A DNA stretch of 64,000 nt, taken from Vreelandella halophila (lineage in GTDB: Bacteria > Pseudomonadota > Gammaproteobacteria > Pseudomonadales > Oleiphilaceae). The DNA lies in contig NZ_WMEX01000001.1 in assembly GCF_009856365.1 (NCBI RefSeq), positions 124,001 to 188,000 on the forward strand. The letters run 5' to 3'. Each line of letters opens with the position of its first letter. The first letter of the stretch is position 1. Under the pieces are notes generated by a model. That model did not search any database, was not told where the DNA came from, and saw only the letters and a list, made by a program, of their open reading frames with translations. Shown one piece after another: positions 17,130 to 27,110 of the stretch. The translations under genes and the position numbers were made by a program.

Positions 17130-19519
17130 TGTCGCTCAGCCGTTTCGCTCAGGCCCTGTCTGAATTCTGTATCCGCCACCGCAAGCCGGTGACCGCCCTG
17201 ATCGTGGTCTCCACGATCGCCATGGCGGCACTGCTGACGCGCCTGGAGGTCTACACCGAGTTCAGTGACATGGTGCCCCAGGGCCACCCTTACGTGGACG
17301 TGCACCAGGAGTACAAGGAGACCTTCGGGGGCTCCAATAAGGTGTCGATCATGGTGGCGGCCGAGGAGGGCACCATCTTCCAGCGCCCGATCCTGAAGGA
17401 GGTGCAGCGCATTACCCAGGAGCTGGCCAAGGTCAGTGGCGTCAATCCCTTCCAGATCACCTCCCTGGCCTCGCGCAAGCTCAAGTCCGTGAACGCCTCT
17501 TCCCGGGGCATCGAGAGCGTGCCGCTGATGTGGCCGGATGTGCCCGAGACCCGCGAGGGCGTGGATAAGCTTCAGAGTGCGGTGCTCAACAACCCGCTGG
17601 TCTACGGCATCTACGTGGCCCAGGACCAGGGGTCGACGCTGATCCAGGTGGACTTCTACGACAACCTGGTGGACTACACCAAGATCTTCCCGCAGATCCA
17701 GTCGATCCTGGATGCCTCGCCGGTCGAGGACCAGGTCGAACACCACATTGTGGGCCAGCCGGTGCTGTACGGCTGGGTGAACCATTACCTGGGCGAGACC
17801 GTGAACATCGCGCTGGCCTCGCTGGGGGCGATGCTGCTGGCGCTGTTCCTGCTGAACCGGACCTGGCGCGGGACGCTGCTGCCGTTGCTCAGTGGCGTGG
17901 TCTCGACGATCTGGGCGCTGGGCATCGGGGTGCTGCTGGGCTTCAACTTTGATCCGCTGGTCATCGTGGTGGCGTTCATCATCACCGCGCGCTGCTTCAG
18001 CCATGCGGTGCAGTTGATCACCCGGTTTGATGACCTGTGCGACGGCGAGGGCGTTCAGCCGAAAAAGGCCGCCGAGCAGACCATGAAGGAGCTGTTCCGG
18101 CCCGGGCTTCTGGGGCTGGTCTCGGACGCCGGCGCCATCCTGTGCGTGGTGCTCACGCCCATCCCGCTGCTGCAGAAGGTGTCCATCATCGGCGCCATCT
18201 GGGTCATGACCATCGGCTTCTCCGCCGTGATCCTGACCCCGGTACTGCTGAGCTGGGTCAAGGCGCCGCTGCGCAACGCTCACCCGCTGAACCTGCGCTT
18301 TCTGCTGACTGCGGTGCTGAGCGTGGCGGTGAAGGTGGTCGAGACCCGCGCCCGCTACGTGGTGCTGCCAGTGACCGCCATTGCGGTGGGCCTGCTGGTG
18401 TTCAAGGCCACGGACCTGACCGTGGGCGATGCCACCCCCGGCTCGCCGATCCTTTGGGAGGATTCCTCCTTCAACCGGGACAGTGCGCTGATCAATGAGC
18501 AGTACCCGGGCACCGAGCAGATGTTCATCGTGCTCTCCGGCGGCGACGACGTGCTCAAGCGCCCGGATGTGCTCGACTGGATGCAGCGCTTCCAGCGCCG
18601 CATGGAGCGCATGCCGCAGGTCGGGGGCAGTCTCTCGCTGGCGGACATCGTGGTGGACGTGCGGCGCAACCTCTACGAGGGCAACCCGCGTTACCGCGAG
18701 CTGGGCAACAGCCAGATGGAGAACGGCGAGCTGATCAGCTTCTACATGCAGGGTGCGGCGCCGGACGATCTGGCCCAGTACGCCAACCCCATGTTCAGCG
18801 ACGGCTCGGTGATCCTGTTCCTGCAGGACCGCAAGGGCGAGACCCTGCGTCAGGCGACCTACCAGATCAAGCGCTTCATCAACAACAACCCGCTGGATGG
18901 CGTGGACGTGCGCATGGCCGGTGGTTCCCTGGGGATCATCGCGGCGGTCAACGAGGTGCTTCTGAGGGACCAGGTCGAGGCGATCGCGCTGGCGCTGCTG
19001 GTGGTGATCCTGTCCTGCCTGGTGGTGTATCGCTCTTCCGCCAGCGGCATCTTCTTCATGGTGCCGGTGCTGATCTCGAACGTGGTGACCTTCGCGTTCA
19101 TGGCCTGGCAGGGCATCGGCATGAGCATCAGCACGCTGCCGGTGGTTGCGCTGGGCATCGGGCTGGGGGTGGATTACGCCTTCTACATCGTGGACTCGGT
19201 CAAGGAATACCTTGAGAAAGAGCCCGATGGCGATGCCGTTGAGGCCATCCGCCAGTCCCTCTATTCCGCTGGACGCGGGGTGCTGCTGACGTCAGTGACC
19301 CTCGCCGCCGGCGTGCTTCTCTGGTCCTTTTCCTCTCTCCGCTTCCAGGCGGAGATGGGCATGCTTATCGGGTTGTGGTTGCTCGTTTCAGCGTTCACCT
19401 CGCTGTTCGTCATGCCCTCCCTGGTAAGGGTGCTGCGCCCGAAGTTCATCTTCGGCCAGGCCCCGCAGACCACCCGGAGCGATGACTCGACCGGGCAGCC
19501 TGCTCCCTCAACGTACTGA
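17126..19519 (+). CDS. RND superfamily transporter (MMPL/SSD type)
   Basis: 797 residues with the doubled RND plan: helix 1 near 22-40, a large periplasmic loop (42-225), helices 2-6 (about 228-395), helix 7 near 410, a second periplasmic loop, then helices 8-12 up to ~780. Motifs such as LGIGLGVDYAFYIVDSV are typical of COG1033-type exporters, which commonly work without a separate adaptor. Co-transcription with the BNR protein, DUF1302 and DUF1329 suggests transport of a hydrophobic substrate between inner and outer membranes. Direction (uptake or export) is unknown. Confidence 0.85.
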   Translation: MMSLSRFAQALSEFCIRHRKPVTALIVVSTIAMAALLTRLEVYTEFSDMVPQGHPYVDVHQEYKETFGGSNKVSIMVAAEEGTIFQRPILKEVQRITQELAKVSGVNPFQITSLASRKLKSVNASSRGIESVPLMWPDVPETREGVDKLQSAVLNNPLVYGIYVAQDQGSTLIQVDFYDNLVDYTKIFPQIQSILDASPVEDQVEHHIVGQPVLYGWVNHYLGETVNIALASLGAMLLALFLLNRTWRGTLLPLLSGVVSTIWALGIGVLLGFNFDPLVIVVAFIITARCFSHAVQLITRFDDLCDGEGVQPKKAAEQTMKELFRPGLLGLVSDAGAILCVVLTPIPLLQKVSIIGAIWVMTIGFSAVILTPVLLSWVKAPLRNAHPLNLRFLLTAVLSVAVKVVETRARYVVLPVTAIAVGLLVFKATDLTVGDATPGSPILWEDSSFNRDSALINEQYPGTEQMFIVLSGGDDVLKRPDVLDWMQRFQRRMERMPQVGGSLSLADIVVDVRRNLYEGNPRYRELGNSQMENGELISFYMQGAAPDDLAQYANPMFSDGSVILFLQDRKGETLRQATYQIKRFINNNPLDGVDVRMAGGSLGIIAAVNEVLLRDQVEAIALALLVVILSCLVVYRSSASGIFFMVPVLISNVVTFAFMAWQGIGMSISTLPVVALGIGLGVDYAFYIVDSVKEYLEKEPDGDAVEAIRQSLYSAGRGVLLTSVTLAAGVLLWSFSSLRFQAEMGMLIGLWLLVSAFTSLFVMPSLVRVLRPKFIFGQAPQTTRSDDSTGQPAPSTY

Positions 19520-19534
19520 CAACGGGTAAATGAG

Positions 19535-21214
19535 ATGACTACATACAACAAACGCGGCTGCGGCCGCACAAGCACCCCGAGGCGTGCGCTGCTGGCAGGG
19601 GCGATCATGGCGGCATCGGCGGGAATCAGCAGCCCGGTGCATGCCGAGGAGCAGAGCTGGTTGCTCAAGGACTGGGAAATCAGCGGCTATCTGCGCCAGT
19701 ACGTCGGCATGAACCTGGAGAACCCGACGCTGATCGGCCCCGGCCCGGCGATCTTCGATGGCACGCAGGAGGATGATTACAAGTACGACCTCTCGATGCT
19801 GCGCTCCGTGGGCAAGCTGAACCTGTTCCGGGACTTCGGCGACGGCACCCGCTTCAAGTTCAGTGGCCGGATCTCGCGCGAGGTGAACACCGAGTACATG
19901 CGCGACATGCAGCGGGTGGCTGATGAGTGGGCCCGCACGGGCCCCGAGAACGAGGCATTCCGGGATCTCAAACGCGATGTCTACAACGACGAGCAAGTGC
20001 GGGCGGCCTGGCTCCAGATGGACCTGACGGATTCGACGAACCTGAAGCTGGGCCGGCAGCAGGTGGTCTGGGGCGAGACGGACTTCTTCCAGCTGATGGA
20101 CGTGGTCCACGGCTACGACTTCCGCTGGCGGTCCTTCCTGGAGCCGGAGAACGAGGAGCTGCGTAAGCCGCTCAACATCGTGAACCTGCGCCAGCGTATC
20201 GCCGACGGCGATCTGCAGGCGATCTACATTCCCGGCAAGCTCAACGACAAGGAAGACTTTGGTAACAGCTACGACGTTGAGGGTGGGCGCTGGGCCAATC
20301 AGCCCAACCGCGGGGTCCAGTTCCAGTCCGCGCCTTTCGGGGCCGGCGTGCGTTACAACTACGAGCACCCGGAGGCGGATGTGGAGGACGGCGCCTACGG
20401 CCTGCGCTGGAGCAGTACCCTGGGCAACTGGGGCTACTCGCTGGCCTGGTTCCATGGGCCCAACCCCAATCCGGTGGCCAACCCCAATCCGGCACTCAAC
20501 AACACCGCGCCCCAGCTGAGCACGGGAGCCTATGAAGGCATCTATGAAGGGCCTGCCGGCAGGGCTGGTGAGTTCATCTTCCCGACCATCGATGTGTTCG
20601 GGGTAACGGCGAACAACTACTTCCCGGCACTGGATGTGGTGTTCAGCACCGAGCTGGCCTACATCCCGGAGGCACCGTACAACTTCGGTGTGGAAAGTAA
20701 CGGTGCCGCGCCGCCCGGCGAGGCCTGCGGGTTTTTCCCCGGCTTCTGTGGTATTAAGGAGAAGAACCTCTTCCGGTCGATGTTCCGTATCGACAAGCAG
20801 CTGGATCTTACCGACCTGATCGGCACCAGCCGCCCGTCGTTCGCCAGTATCCAGATCTTCAACAACTGGATCACGGATTACGAAGGTAACGATCAGCTGG
20901 TCAATACCGCCGGTTTTGGCGGCAAGACTGAGGAGTTCAGTTCCATCCTGACCGCCGTGCTGTCGGCCAACTACGCCAACGACACGGTGAACCCGTCACT
21001 GGCCGCGGTCTCCGACCTGACCTATGGCGGTGGCGTGATCATACCGGCAGTTGAACTGGTACAGGGGGACCACATCCGTATTCGTCTCGAGGGGAACTTC
21101 TTCTTCCACGAGACCGACCAGGACCGCCCGCTGGAGGGGTTCAATGACACCAACCTGTTCGGGTACTTCTCAGGCAATGACCAGCTCATGGCCCGCCTGA
21201 CCTACCAATTCTGA
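19535..21214 (+). CDS. DUF1302 outer-membrane beta-barrel protein
   Basis: 559 residues. A signal peptide ends at about SSPVHA-EE, with an Arg-rich n-region. The mature protein opens with WEISGYLRQYVGMNLEN and alternates amphipathic strands, ending in LTYQF, a phenylalanine-terminated barrel signature. LKLGRQQVVWGETDFFQLMDVV is diagnostic for DUF1302. The family is linked to RND/DUF1329 clusters and to growth on hydrophobic compounds, but its role is not defined. It lies 15 bp after the RND gene. Confidence 0.85.
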   Translation: MTTYNKRGCGRTSTPRRALLAGAIMAASAGISSPVHAEEQSWLLKDWEISGYLRQYVGMNLENPTLIGPGPAIFDGTQEDDYKYDLSMLRSVGKLNLFRDFGDGTRFKFSGRISREVNTEYMRDMQRVADEWARTGPENEAFRDLKRDVYNDEQVRAAWLQMDLTDSTNLKLGRQQVVWGETDFFQLMDVVHGYDFRWRSFLEPENEELRKPLNIVNLRQRIADGDLQAIYIPGKLNDKEDFGNSYDVEGGRWANQPNRGVQFQSAPFGAGVRYNYEHPEADVEDGAYGLRWSSTLGNWGYSLAWFHGPNPNPVANPNPALNNTAPQLSTGAYEGIYEGPAGRAGEFIFPTIDVFGVTANNYFPALDVVFSTELAYIPEAPYNFGVESNGAAPPGEACGFFPGFCGIKEKNLFRSMFRIDKQLDLTDLIGTSRPSFASIQIFNNWITDYEGNDQLVNTAGFGGKTEEFSSILTAVLSANYANDTVNPSLAAVSDLTYGGGVIIPAVELVQGDHIRIRLEGNFFFHETDQDRPLEGFNDTNLFGYFSGNDQLMARLTYQF

Positions 21215-21225
21215 GGAGAACAACA

Positions 21226-22491
21226 ATGACCATCCAACCCACAATCCGAAAGATGACTCTGGCGCTGGCCCTGGCGGCCGGCTCCAGCGGGGCCCTGGCG
21301 GCGGCACTGTCACCGGGCGATGAGCTCAACGCCGGCAACCTGAAGCAGCACCTCCAGGACACTTTCGAGGGCAACACCATTGAGTCGCTGCTGACCGACG
21401 TGCAGGAGCGCCTGATTCTGGAAGAGGGCCTGACCATGACCCTCAAGGCCTCGGAGCCGGTCAAGCTGGGCGAGGATTACATGGCGGCCACGGAGAAGTA
21501 CTCGGACCAGGCCACCTTCAACCCGGAAACACGGCTGATGGAAGGCTGGGTGGCAGGCATGCCGTTCCCCGACGTAACGGAGGATACCCCGCATGCGGCC
21601 GAGAAGCTGGTCTGGAACCACCACGTGGCCCAGCCCACCAAGAACTTCCAGGACTACCCCAAGTTCGCGTACCTGTTCGTGGATGACGAGGACGGACTGG
21701 AGCGCCGCCAGGAATGGGTGTTCAAGCGCTTCTACACCAAGGGGCGCCTGGGCGAGGAACAGACCGAGGTGGGCGATGAGGATGTGCTGTTCAAGCAGCT
21801 TCTGTACGCCACCTACCCGAACGACATCCGCGGGCTGGGCCTGTTCACCATCCGCTATGACGGGCCGCAGCTGGACGACAGCTGGGCCTATCTGACAACG
21901 GTCCGGCGGACCCGGCGCCTTTCCGGCGGGACCTGGATGGACCCGATCGGCGGTACCGACCAGCTCAATGACGACATTGAGATCTTCAACGCCCACCCGA
22001 CCTGGTACCCGGAGTACAAGCTGCTGGGTAAGCGCACCATCCTGGCGGTAGCCCACAGCCAGACGCGCTCCTGGAACCTGGACGCAAGCGGGCCCCAGGA
22101 GTTCCCGATTGTGGATCTCGACGATGCCCCGCACTGGAACCCGCAGGATGAGTGGGAACCGCGTGATGTCTGGGTGATCGAGGCCACCGCGCCGCCGGAG
22201 CACCCCTACAGCAAGAAGGTCATGTACATGGACACCGAGTTCCCGCGCTTCTACATGGCGGACGTCTATGACCGTAAGGGCGAGTTCTGGAAGTGGATGA
22301 ACTACAACCTCAAGACCGTGGATACCGAGGACGGGGATCGCGGGATCGTGTCGGCCGCCGGCTTCACCATCGACTACCAGCGCCGCCACGCGACCATCTT
22401 CATCCTGCATCCGGATGTGCGGCTGAACACACCCGGAGTGGGTCCTGAAGACATCACCCTGCGTGAGCTCGAACGGGCGGCGGAACGCTGA
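21226..22491 (+). CDS. DUF1329 periplasmic/outer-membrane lipid-interacting protein
   Basis: 421 residues with a cleavable signal peptide (cleavage near GALAA). The mature chain resembles the DUF1329 family, whose fold is related to LolB/LolA-like half-barrels (known for the family, not visible here). LTTVRRTRRLSGGTWMDP matches the family's conserved central part. It starts 11 bp after the DUF1302 stop and is the last gene of the envelope module before a hairpin. Confidence 0.83.
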   Translation: MTIQPTIRKMTLALALAAGSSGALAAALSPGDELNAGNLKQHLQDTFEGNTIESLLTDVQERLILEEGLTMTLKASEPVKLGEDYMAATEKYSDQATFNPETRLMEGWVAGMPFPDVTEDTPHAAEKLVWNHHVAQPTKNFQDYPKFAYLFVDDEDGLERRQEWVFKRFYTKGRLGEEQTEVGDEDVLFKQLLYATYPNDIRGLGLFTIRYDGPQLDDSWAYLTTVRRTRRLSGGTWMDPIGGTDQLNDDIEIFNAHPTWYPEYKLLGKRTILAVAHSQTRSWNLDASGPQEFPIVDLDDAPHWNPQDEWEPRDVWVIEATAPPEHPYSKKVMYMDTEFPRFYMADVYDRKGEFWKWMNYNLKTVDTEDGDRGIVSAAGFTIDYQRRHATIFILHPDVRLNTPGVGPEDITLRELERAAER

Positions 22492-22513
22492 TGCCTCGCC
22501 TTTCAACCATCGA

Positions 22514-22538
22514 GCAACGGGCGGCTGACGCCCGTTGC
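22514..22538 (+). promoter_or_regulatory. Stem-loop between the envelope module and hyuA
   Basis: GCAACGGGCG and CGCCCGTTGC form a perfect 10-bp stem with loop GCTGA. No T-run follows. Its position between two functional blocks of one operon suggests partial termination or mRNA 3'-end protection, giving different dosage of the two blocks. Confidence 0.6.
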
Positions 22539-22564
22539 CACCAATCGTCTGTAGGAGAGCATCT

Positions 22565-24634
22565 ATGAGCTTCAGATTGGGTGTGGATGTCGGGGGTACG
22601 TTCACGGACCTGCTCCTGATCAACGATGCCACCGGCGAGGCATTCACCTGCAAGGTGCCCTCGACGCCGAGCGACTCCTCCCAGGGGGTGCTCAACGGCA
22701 TTGAGCAGATCTGTCGCACGTCCGGGGTCAAGCCGCAGGACATCACGTCGGTGATGCACGGCACCACGGTGGCCACCAACGCCATCCTGACGCAGAAGGG
22801 CGCCCGGGTGGGGCTGGTGACGACCCAGGGCTACCGCCAGGTCCTGCACATTGCCCGTTCCTACGTGCCGGGCGGCATTGGCGGCTGGGTGATCTTCAAC
22901 AAGCAGCCACTGCTGGCCTCGCTGGAGGACACGGTGGAGGCTCATGAGCGTATCGGGGCCAAAGGGGATGTGGTGACGCCGCTGGATGACAACGACATCC
23001 GGGGCAAGCTCCAGGCGCTCAAGGAAGCGGGCGTGGAGGCGGTGACGGTCTGTCTCATCAACGCCTACGCCAACGGCGAGCACGAGCGCCGCATCGGTGA
23101 GATCGCCGCCGAGGTGATGCCGGACATTCCGGTGTCGCTGTCCTCGCGGGTGGTCCCTGAGATGCAGGAGTACGAGCGCACCGAGACCACGGTGGTGAAC
23201 AGCTTCGTGCACCCGGAGGTGTCGAGTTACCTCAGTCACCTGGAAAAGGAAATCGCCCACCGGCTGGCCGATGATGTGCACCTGTCGATCCTGCGCTCCG
23301 ACGGTGGTCTGGCGGCCAGCGAGGCGGCGGCCGCGACACCGGTCAACCTGTTGCTCTCCGGCCCTGCCGGCGGCGTGGCCGGGGCGATCTGGTTCTGTTC
23401 GCGGGGTGGCTTTGACCGGGTGCTGACCTTCGATGTGGGGGGAACGTCCACGGACGTGGCCCTGATCGAGAACAGCAGCGCCCGGCTGCGCCGCGAAACC
23501 CAGGTGGGGGATGTGGCGGTACGCGCGCCCTCGGTGGACGTGCGTACGGTCGGGGCCGGAGGCGGCTCCATCGCCTTTGTGCCGGAGCTGACCAAGGCCC
23601 TGCGCGTGGGCCCGGACAGCGCGGGCGCCACGCCGGGCCCGGCGGCCTACGGCCAGGGCGGTGAGGCCCCGACGGTGACCGACGCGGACGTGGTGCTGGG
23701 CTACCTGCCCGCCGACCAGAAACTGGGCGGCAACATGGCCCTGCGCAAGGATCTGGCGGAAAAGGCGGTCCAGACCGTGGCGGACGCCATGGACCTGTCG
23801 ATCAAGGACGCGGCCGAGGGCATTGTGCGTATTGCCAACGAGCACATGTTCGGCGCCCTGCGCCTGATCTCCGTGGAGCAGGGCTATGATCCCCGGGACT
23901 TTGCGCTCTGTGGTTTCGGTGGCGCCGGCCCGCTGCATGCCAACGCCCTGGGCATCCTGATGGACGCCTGGCCGGTGATCATCCCGCCCTCGCCAGGGGT
24001 GCTGTGCGCCTACGGGGATGCCACCACCCGGGTCAAGGACGAGGCGTCGCGCTCGCTGGTCAGGGGCTTCTCAGGCCTGACGAAAGACGACGTGGTTGCA
24101 ACCCTGGACCAGCTGACCCAGCAGGTGAACGACTCCCTCGCCGACCAGGACATTCCCCGGGACCAGCAGGTGGTGACCTGGGAGGCGGATGTGCGCTACC
24201 AGGGCCAGGCCCTGCTGCTGACCCAGGTGGTCGAGCCCGAGACCCTGCGCAGCGAGGGACTGGACGTGCTCCGGCGCGCCTTCGATGCTGAGCACCTGCA
24301 GCTGTTCAGCTTCTCGCTGGATGAGGAGCACGAGCTGGTGAACCTGCGCGCCACCGCCAGGGCGCCGCGCCCGAACATCCGCGAGCGCCAGTGGGCGGTC
24401 AGCGAGACCAGCTCGGATGTCGCCATCGTGGGCGAGAGCCCGATCTATTACGAGGGCCGGGACTACAACGCCACGCTGTACGACCGCGACCACCTGAGTC
24501 CGGGCCATGTGGTGGAAGGGCCGGCCATTGTCATGGAGATGGACTCCACCACCGTCATCCTGCCCGGTTACCACGCCACCGTGGACAGGGTCGGGAACCT
24601 TCTGATCGAGCCTGCCAGTCCGGGCAAGGAGTAA
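22565..24634 (+). CDS. hyuA: Hydantoinase/oxoprolinase family, subunit A
   Basis: 689 residues. GVDVGGTFTDLLL at the N-terminus, HGTTVATNAIL and FDVGGTSTDVALIE are the ATPase (actin-like) motifs of HyuA, N-methylhydantoinase A, acetone carboxylase beta and 5-oxoprolinase. The family uses ATP to open lactam or imide rings or to activate a carbonyl. The ATG at 22565 is preceded by TAGGAGAG; an earlier in-frame ATG lacks such a site. HyuB follows 5 bp later. With an isochorismatase-fold amidase next, ring opening then amide cleavage is a natural reading. Substrate unknown. Confidence 0.88.
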   Translation: MSFRLGVDVGGTFTDLLLINDATGEAFTCKVPSTPSDSSQGVLNGIEQICRTSGVKPQDITSVMHGTTVATNAILTQKGARVGLVTTQGYRQVLHIARSYVPGGIGGWVIFNKQPLLASLEDTVEAHERIGAKGDVVTPLDDNDIRGKLQALKEAGVEAVTVCLINAYANGEHERRIGEIAAEVMPDIPVSLSSRVVPEMQEYERTETTVVNSFVHPEVSSYLSHLEKEIAHRLADDVHLSILRSDGGLAASEAAAATPVNLLLSGPAGGVAGAIWFCSRGGFDRVLTFDVGGTSTDVALIENSSARLRRETQVGDVAVRAPSVDVRTVGAGGGSIAFVPELTKALRVGPDSAGATPGPAAYGQGGEAPTVTDADVVLGYLPADQKLGGNMALRKDLAEKAVQTVADAMDLSIKDAAEGIVRIANEHMFGALRLISVEQGYDPRDFALCGFGGAGPLHANALGILMDAWPVIIPPSPGVLCAYGDATTRVKDEASRSLVRGFSGLTKDDVVATLDQLTQQVNDSLADQDIPRDQQVVTWEADVRYQGQALLLTQVVEPETLRSEGLDVLRRAFDAEHLQLFSFSLDEEHELVNLRATARAPRPNIRERQWAVSETSSDVAIVGESPIYYEGRDYNATLYDRDHLSPGHVVEGPAIVMEMDSTTVILPGYHATVDRVGNLLIEPASPGKE

Positions 24635-24639
24635 CTGCG

Positions 24640-26508
24640 ATGCCAGCCACACTGAACGAAACCAACAATACTCCGCTGAAGCGGGTCGATGTGGACCTGG
24701 TCACCCTCGATATCATCGAGAATGCCATGTCCAACGCCCGCAAGGAGATGGACGCGGTGCTGATGCGCACGGCCATGTCCCCGGGCATCCGCGAGCAGGG
24801 TGACGCCTTCCCGATGATCGCCAACCACGAGGGCAAGATGGTGGTGGGCCAGTTCGGCTCCTTCATCTCCGGGTTCGTCAATTCCTATAACGGCGACATC
24901 AACGAGGGCGACGTCTTCCTCACCAATGACCCCTATGCCTGTGACGGCGCGGTCAGCCACCTGCCGGACTGGCTGATCCTGGTGCCGGTGTTCAAGGACG
25001 GGCGGCTGATCAACTGGGCGGCGATGTTCGGGCATATGTCCGATGTGGGCGGCAAGGTGCCGGGCAGCCTGCCCACCGATGCCACCTCCATCTTCGAGGA
25101 GGGCATCCGGATCCCGCCGATGAAGATCTACCGCGGCGGCGTGCTCAACGAGGACGCGCTGGACATCATCCTGCACAACGTGCGGGTGCCCAGCTGGGAC
25201 CAGTCGGATTTCAATGCCATTGTGGCGGCCTGCCGCACGGCGGCGCGGCGCTGTATCGAGCTGGCGGAGCGCTTCGGTGACGACATCTTCACCAGCGCCC
25301 TGGGCGAGATGCTGGAACGCAACTACGTGGCGATGCGCGAGATCATCCGCAACGTGGTGCCCGAGAGCAAACGCTCCTTCGAGGATTACATCTGCGATGA
25401 CGGCGCGGGTCTCGGGCCCTACACCATGCGCTGCACCCTGTGGCGCGAGGGCGACAAGGCCATCTTCGACTTCGAGGGCACCGACCCGCAGGCGCCGTCA
25501 TCAGTGAACTTCTACCTCAACGAGGAGATGTTCAAGATGTTCTTCGGGGCCTTCACCATCAACCTGTTCGATCCCTCGATCCTGTTCAACGATGGCTTCT
25601 ACGACCTGGTGGAGGTGCGCATCCCCCAGGGCTCCATCCTCAAGCCCAACTTTCCTGCGGCGCTGTCGTGCCGGACCCACCTGCTGGGGCGGCTGTTCGA
25701 TGTGATGAGCGGACTGCTGGGCCAGGGTTCGCCGGATGCCATGAACGCGGCCGGCTTCTCGGACTCACCGCACTTCATGTACTCGGGTTACGACGACAAC
25801 GAGGAATGGTTCCAGCTGTTCCAGATCGGCTTCGGGGGTATTCCCGGGCGCCCGCTCGGTGATGGGCCCGACGGTCACTCGCTGTGGCCGGGCTTCACCA
25901 ACGTGCCCAACGAGTTCGTGGAGGCGTACTTCCCGATCCGGATCGAGACCTACGAGACCATCACGGACTCCGGAGGTGCGGGTAAACATCGCGGCGGTAA
26001 TGGCATCCGCGTGGGCTACCGCTTACTGGCCAACGGCGAGGTCTCGATCCACGACGACCGCTGGCTCACCTATCCCTGGGGCGTGAATGGCGGTGATCCG
26101 GGTATGCGCAGCCGCAAGACGCTGCTGCGGGCGGACGGTTCCGAGCAGATCCTGCCCTCCAAGTGCGACCACGTGACCGTGCGCAAGGACGACCTGCTGC
26201 TGTTCGACACCTGGGGAGGCGGTGGCTGGGGCAACCCGCTTGAGCGTGATCCGGAGGCCGTTGCGACTGATGTAAAGCGTGGGCTGGTGAGTGTGGACGG
26301 AGCACGGCGCTACGGCGTGGTGCTGGACGCCAATGGCCGGATCGATGCCGCCGCGACGGAAAGCCTGCGCGGCGAGATGGCGCCCGGCCGGGATACCACG
26401 GAGCTGTTCAACCGGGGCGGCACCATTGCCGAGATCAAGGCGCGCTGCCTTGAGGAGACGGGGCTGCCGGCACCGGAAACCCCGACCTGGGACAAGCAGG
26501 GAGCCTGA
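24640..26508 (+). CDS. hyuB: Hydantoinase/oxoprolinase family, subunit B
   Basis: 622 residues. LDIIENAMSNARKEMDAVL and NHEGKMVVGQF begin the HyuB domain; FLTNDPYACDGAVSHLPDW and DSGGAGKHRGGNGIRVGY are conserved motifs near the middle and end. It is the obligate partner of HyuA in ATP-dependent ring opening. The ATG at 24640 lies 5 bp after the hyuA stop. The longer upstream frame is only overlap with hyuA in another frame. Regulation follows the operon. Confidence 0.88.
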   Translation: MPATLNETNNTPLKRVDVDLVTLDIIENAMSNARKEMDAVLMRTAMSPGIREQGDAFPMIANHEGKMVVGQFGSFISGFVNSYNGDINEGDVFLTNDPYACDGAVSHLPDWLILVPVFKDGRLINWAAMFGHMSDVGGKVPGSLPTDATSIFEEGIRIPPMKIYRGGVLNEDALDIILHNVRVPSWDQSDFNAIVAACRTAARRCIELAERFGDDIFTSALGEMLERNYVAMREIIRNVVPESKRSFEDYICDDGAGLGPYTMRCTLWREGDKAIFDFEGTDPQAPSSVNFYLNEEMFKMFFGAFTINLFDPSILFNDGFYDLVEVRIPQGSILKPNFPAALSCRTHLLGRLFDVMSGLLGQGSPDAMNAAGFSDSPHFMYSGYDDNEEWFQLFQIGFGGIPGRPLGDGPDGHSLWPGFTNVPNEFVEAYFPIRIETYETITDSGGAGKHRGGNGIRVGYRLLANGEVSIHDDRWLTYPWGVNGGDPGMRSRKTLLRADGSEQILPSKCDHVTVRKDDLLLFDTWGGGGWGNPLERDPEAVATDVKRGLVSVDGARRYGVVLDANGRIDAAATESLRGEMAPGRDTTELFNRGGTIAEIKARCLEETGLPAPETPTWDKQGA

Positions 26509-26510
26509 CC

Positions 26511-27110
26511 ATGAGCCTGACTTCCCGATCCCTTGCAAGGGCAGAGCGTTACGCGCTGGTACTGGTGGACATGAGCGTGGGGTTCACCGACCCCGTGCAG
26601 AGCGCCCTGGGCACCGAATCGGCCGCCGTGGTGGCGGCCAACCAGCAGTTGCTGGCGTACTTCCGCGAGCAGGGGCTGCCGGTGTTCTACACCACGGTGG
26701 CCTACAGCGAGCCCGACCAGGCCCGGATCTTCCGGGAGAAACTGCCGTCGCTGGAAGTGCTGGCGCTGGGTTCCGGCATGGAGGTGATCGACCCCAGGGT
26801 CGCGCCCCGTGACAACGAACCGGTGATCATCAAGCACTGGCCCAGTGGCTTCTTTGGGACCGACCTGAACGAGTTCCTGAAACAGGCCGGTGTGGATGGC
26901 GTTGTGGTGACGGGCATGACCACCAGCGGCTGTGTCCGGGCCACCGCCCTGGACAGCCTGCAGAACGAGTACCGCACGATCGTGGTGCGCGATGCCGTGG
27001 GCGATCGTGATGCCCAGGCCCATGACGCCAACCTCAAGGACCTGGAGACCAAGTATGTGGACGTGCTTTCCCTGCAACAGACACTGGCGCTGCTGGCCGG
27101 TGATGATTAG
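26511..27110 (+). CDS. Isochorismatase-fold amidohydrolase (carbamoyl-sarcosine/maleamate type)
   Basis: 199 residues. The cysteine-hydrolase triad is visible: D20 in ALVLVDMSVGF, K108 in VIIKHWPSGFFGT, and C141 in TGMTTSGCVRATA. HWPSGFFGT and TSGCVRATA are typical of the N-carbamoylsarcosine amidohydrolase and maleamate amidohydrolase branch, not of phenazine isochorismatases. It would release ammonia from a carbamoyl or amide group made by HyuAB. It begins 2 bp after the hyuB stop. Confidence 0.85.
   Translation: MSLTSRSLARAERYALVLVDMSVGFTDPVQSALGTESAAVVAANQQLLAYFREQGLPVFYTTVAYSEPDQARIFREKLPSLEVLALGSGMEVIDPRVAPRDNEPVIIKHWPSGFFGTDLNEFLKQAGVDGVVVTGMTTSGCVRATALDSLQNEYRTIVVRDAVGDRDAQAHDANLKDLETKYVDVLSLQQTLALLAGDD

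Noticed and set aside
17015-18283. Antisense frame of 422 codons opposite the RND gene
   Set aside because: Shadow of a membrane-protein gene; composition is dominated by Gln, His and Arg.
21310-22785. Long antisense reading frame of 491 codons opposite DUF1329 and hyuA
   Set aside because: It mirrors a well-supported gene, has a low-complexity composition rich in Val, Gly, Arg and His typical of antisense GC-rich sequence, and matches no family.
22454-23938. Antisense frame of 494 codons opposite hyuA
   Set aside because: Same reason: complete overlap with the ATPase domain of hyuA and His/Arg-rich shadow composition.
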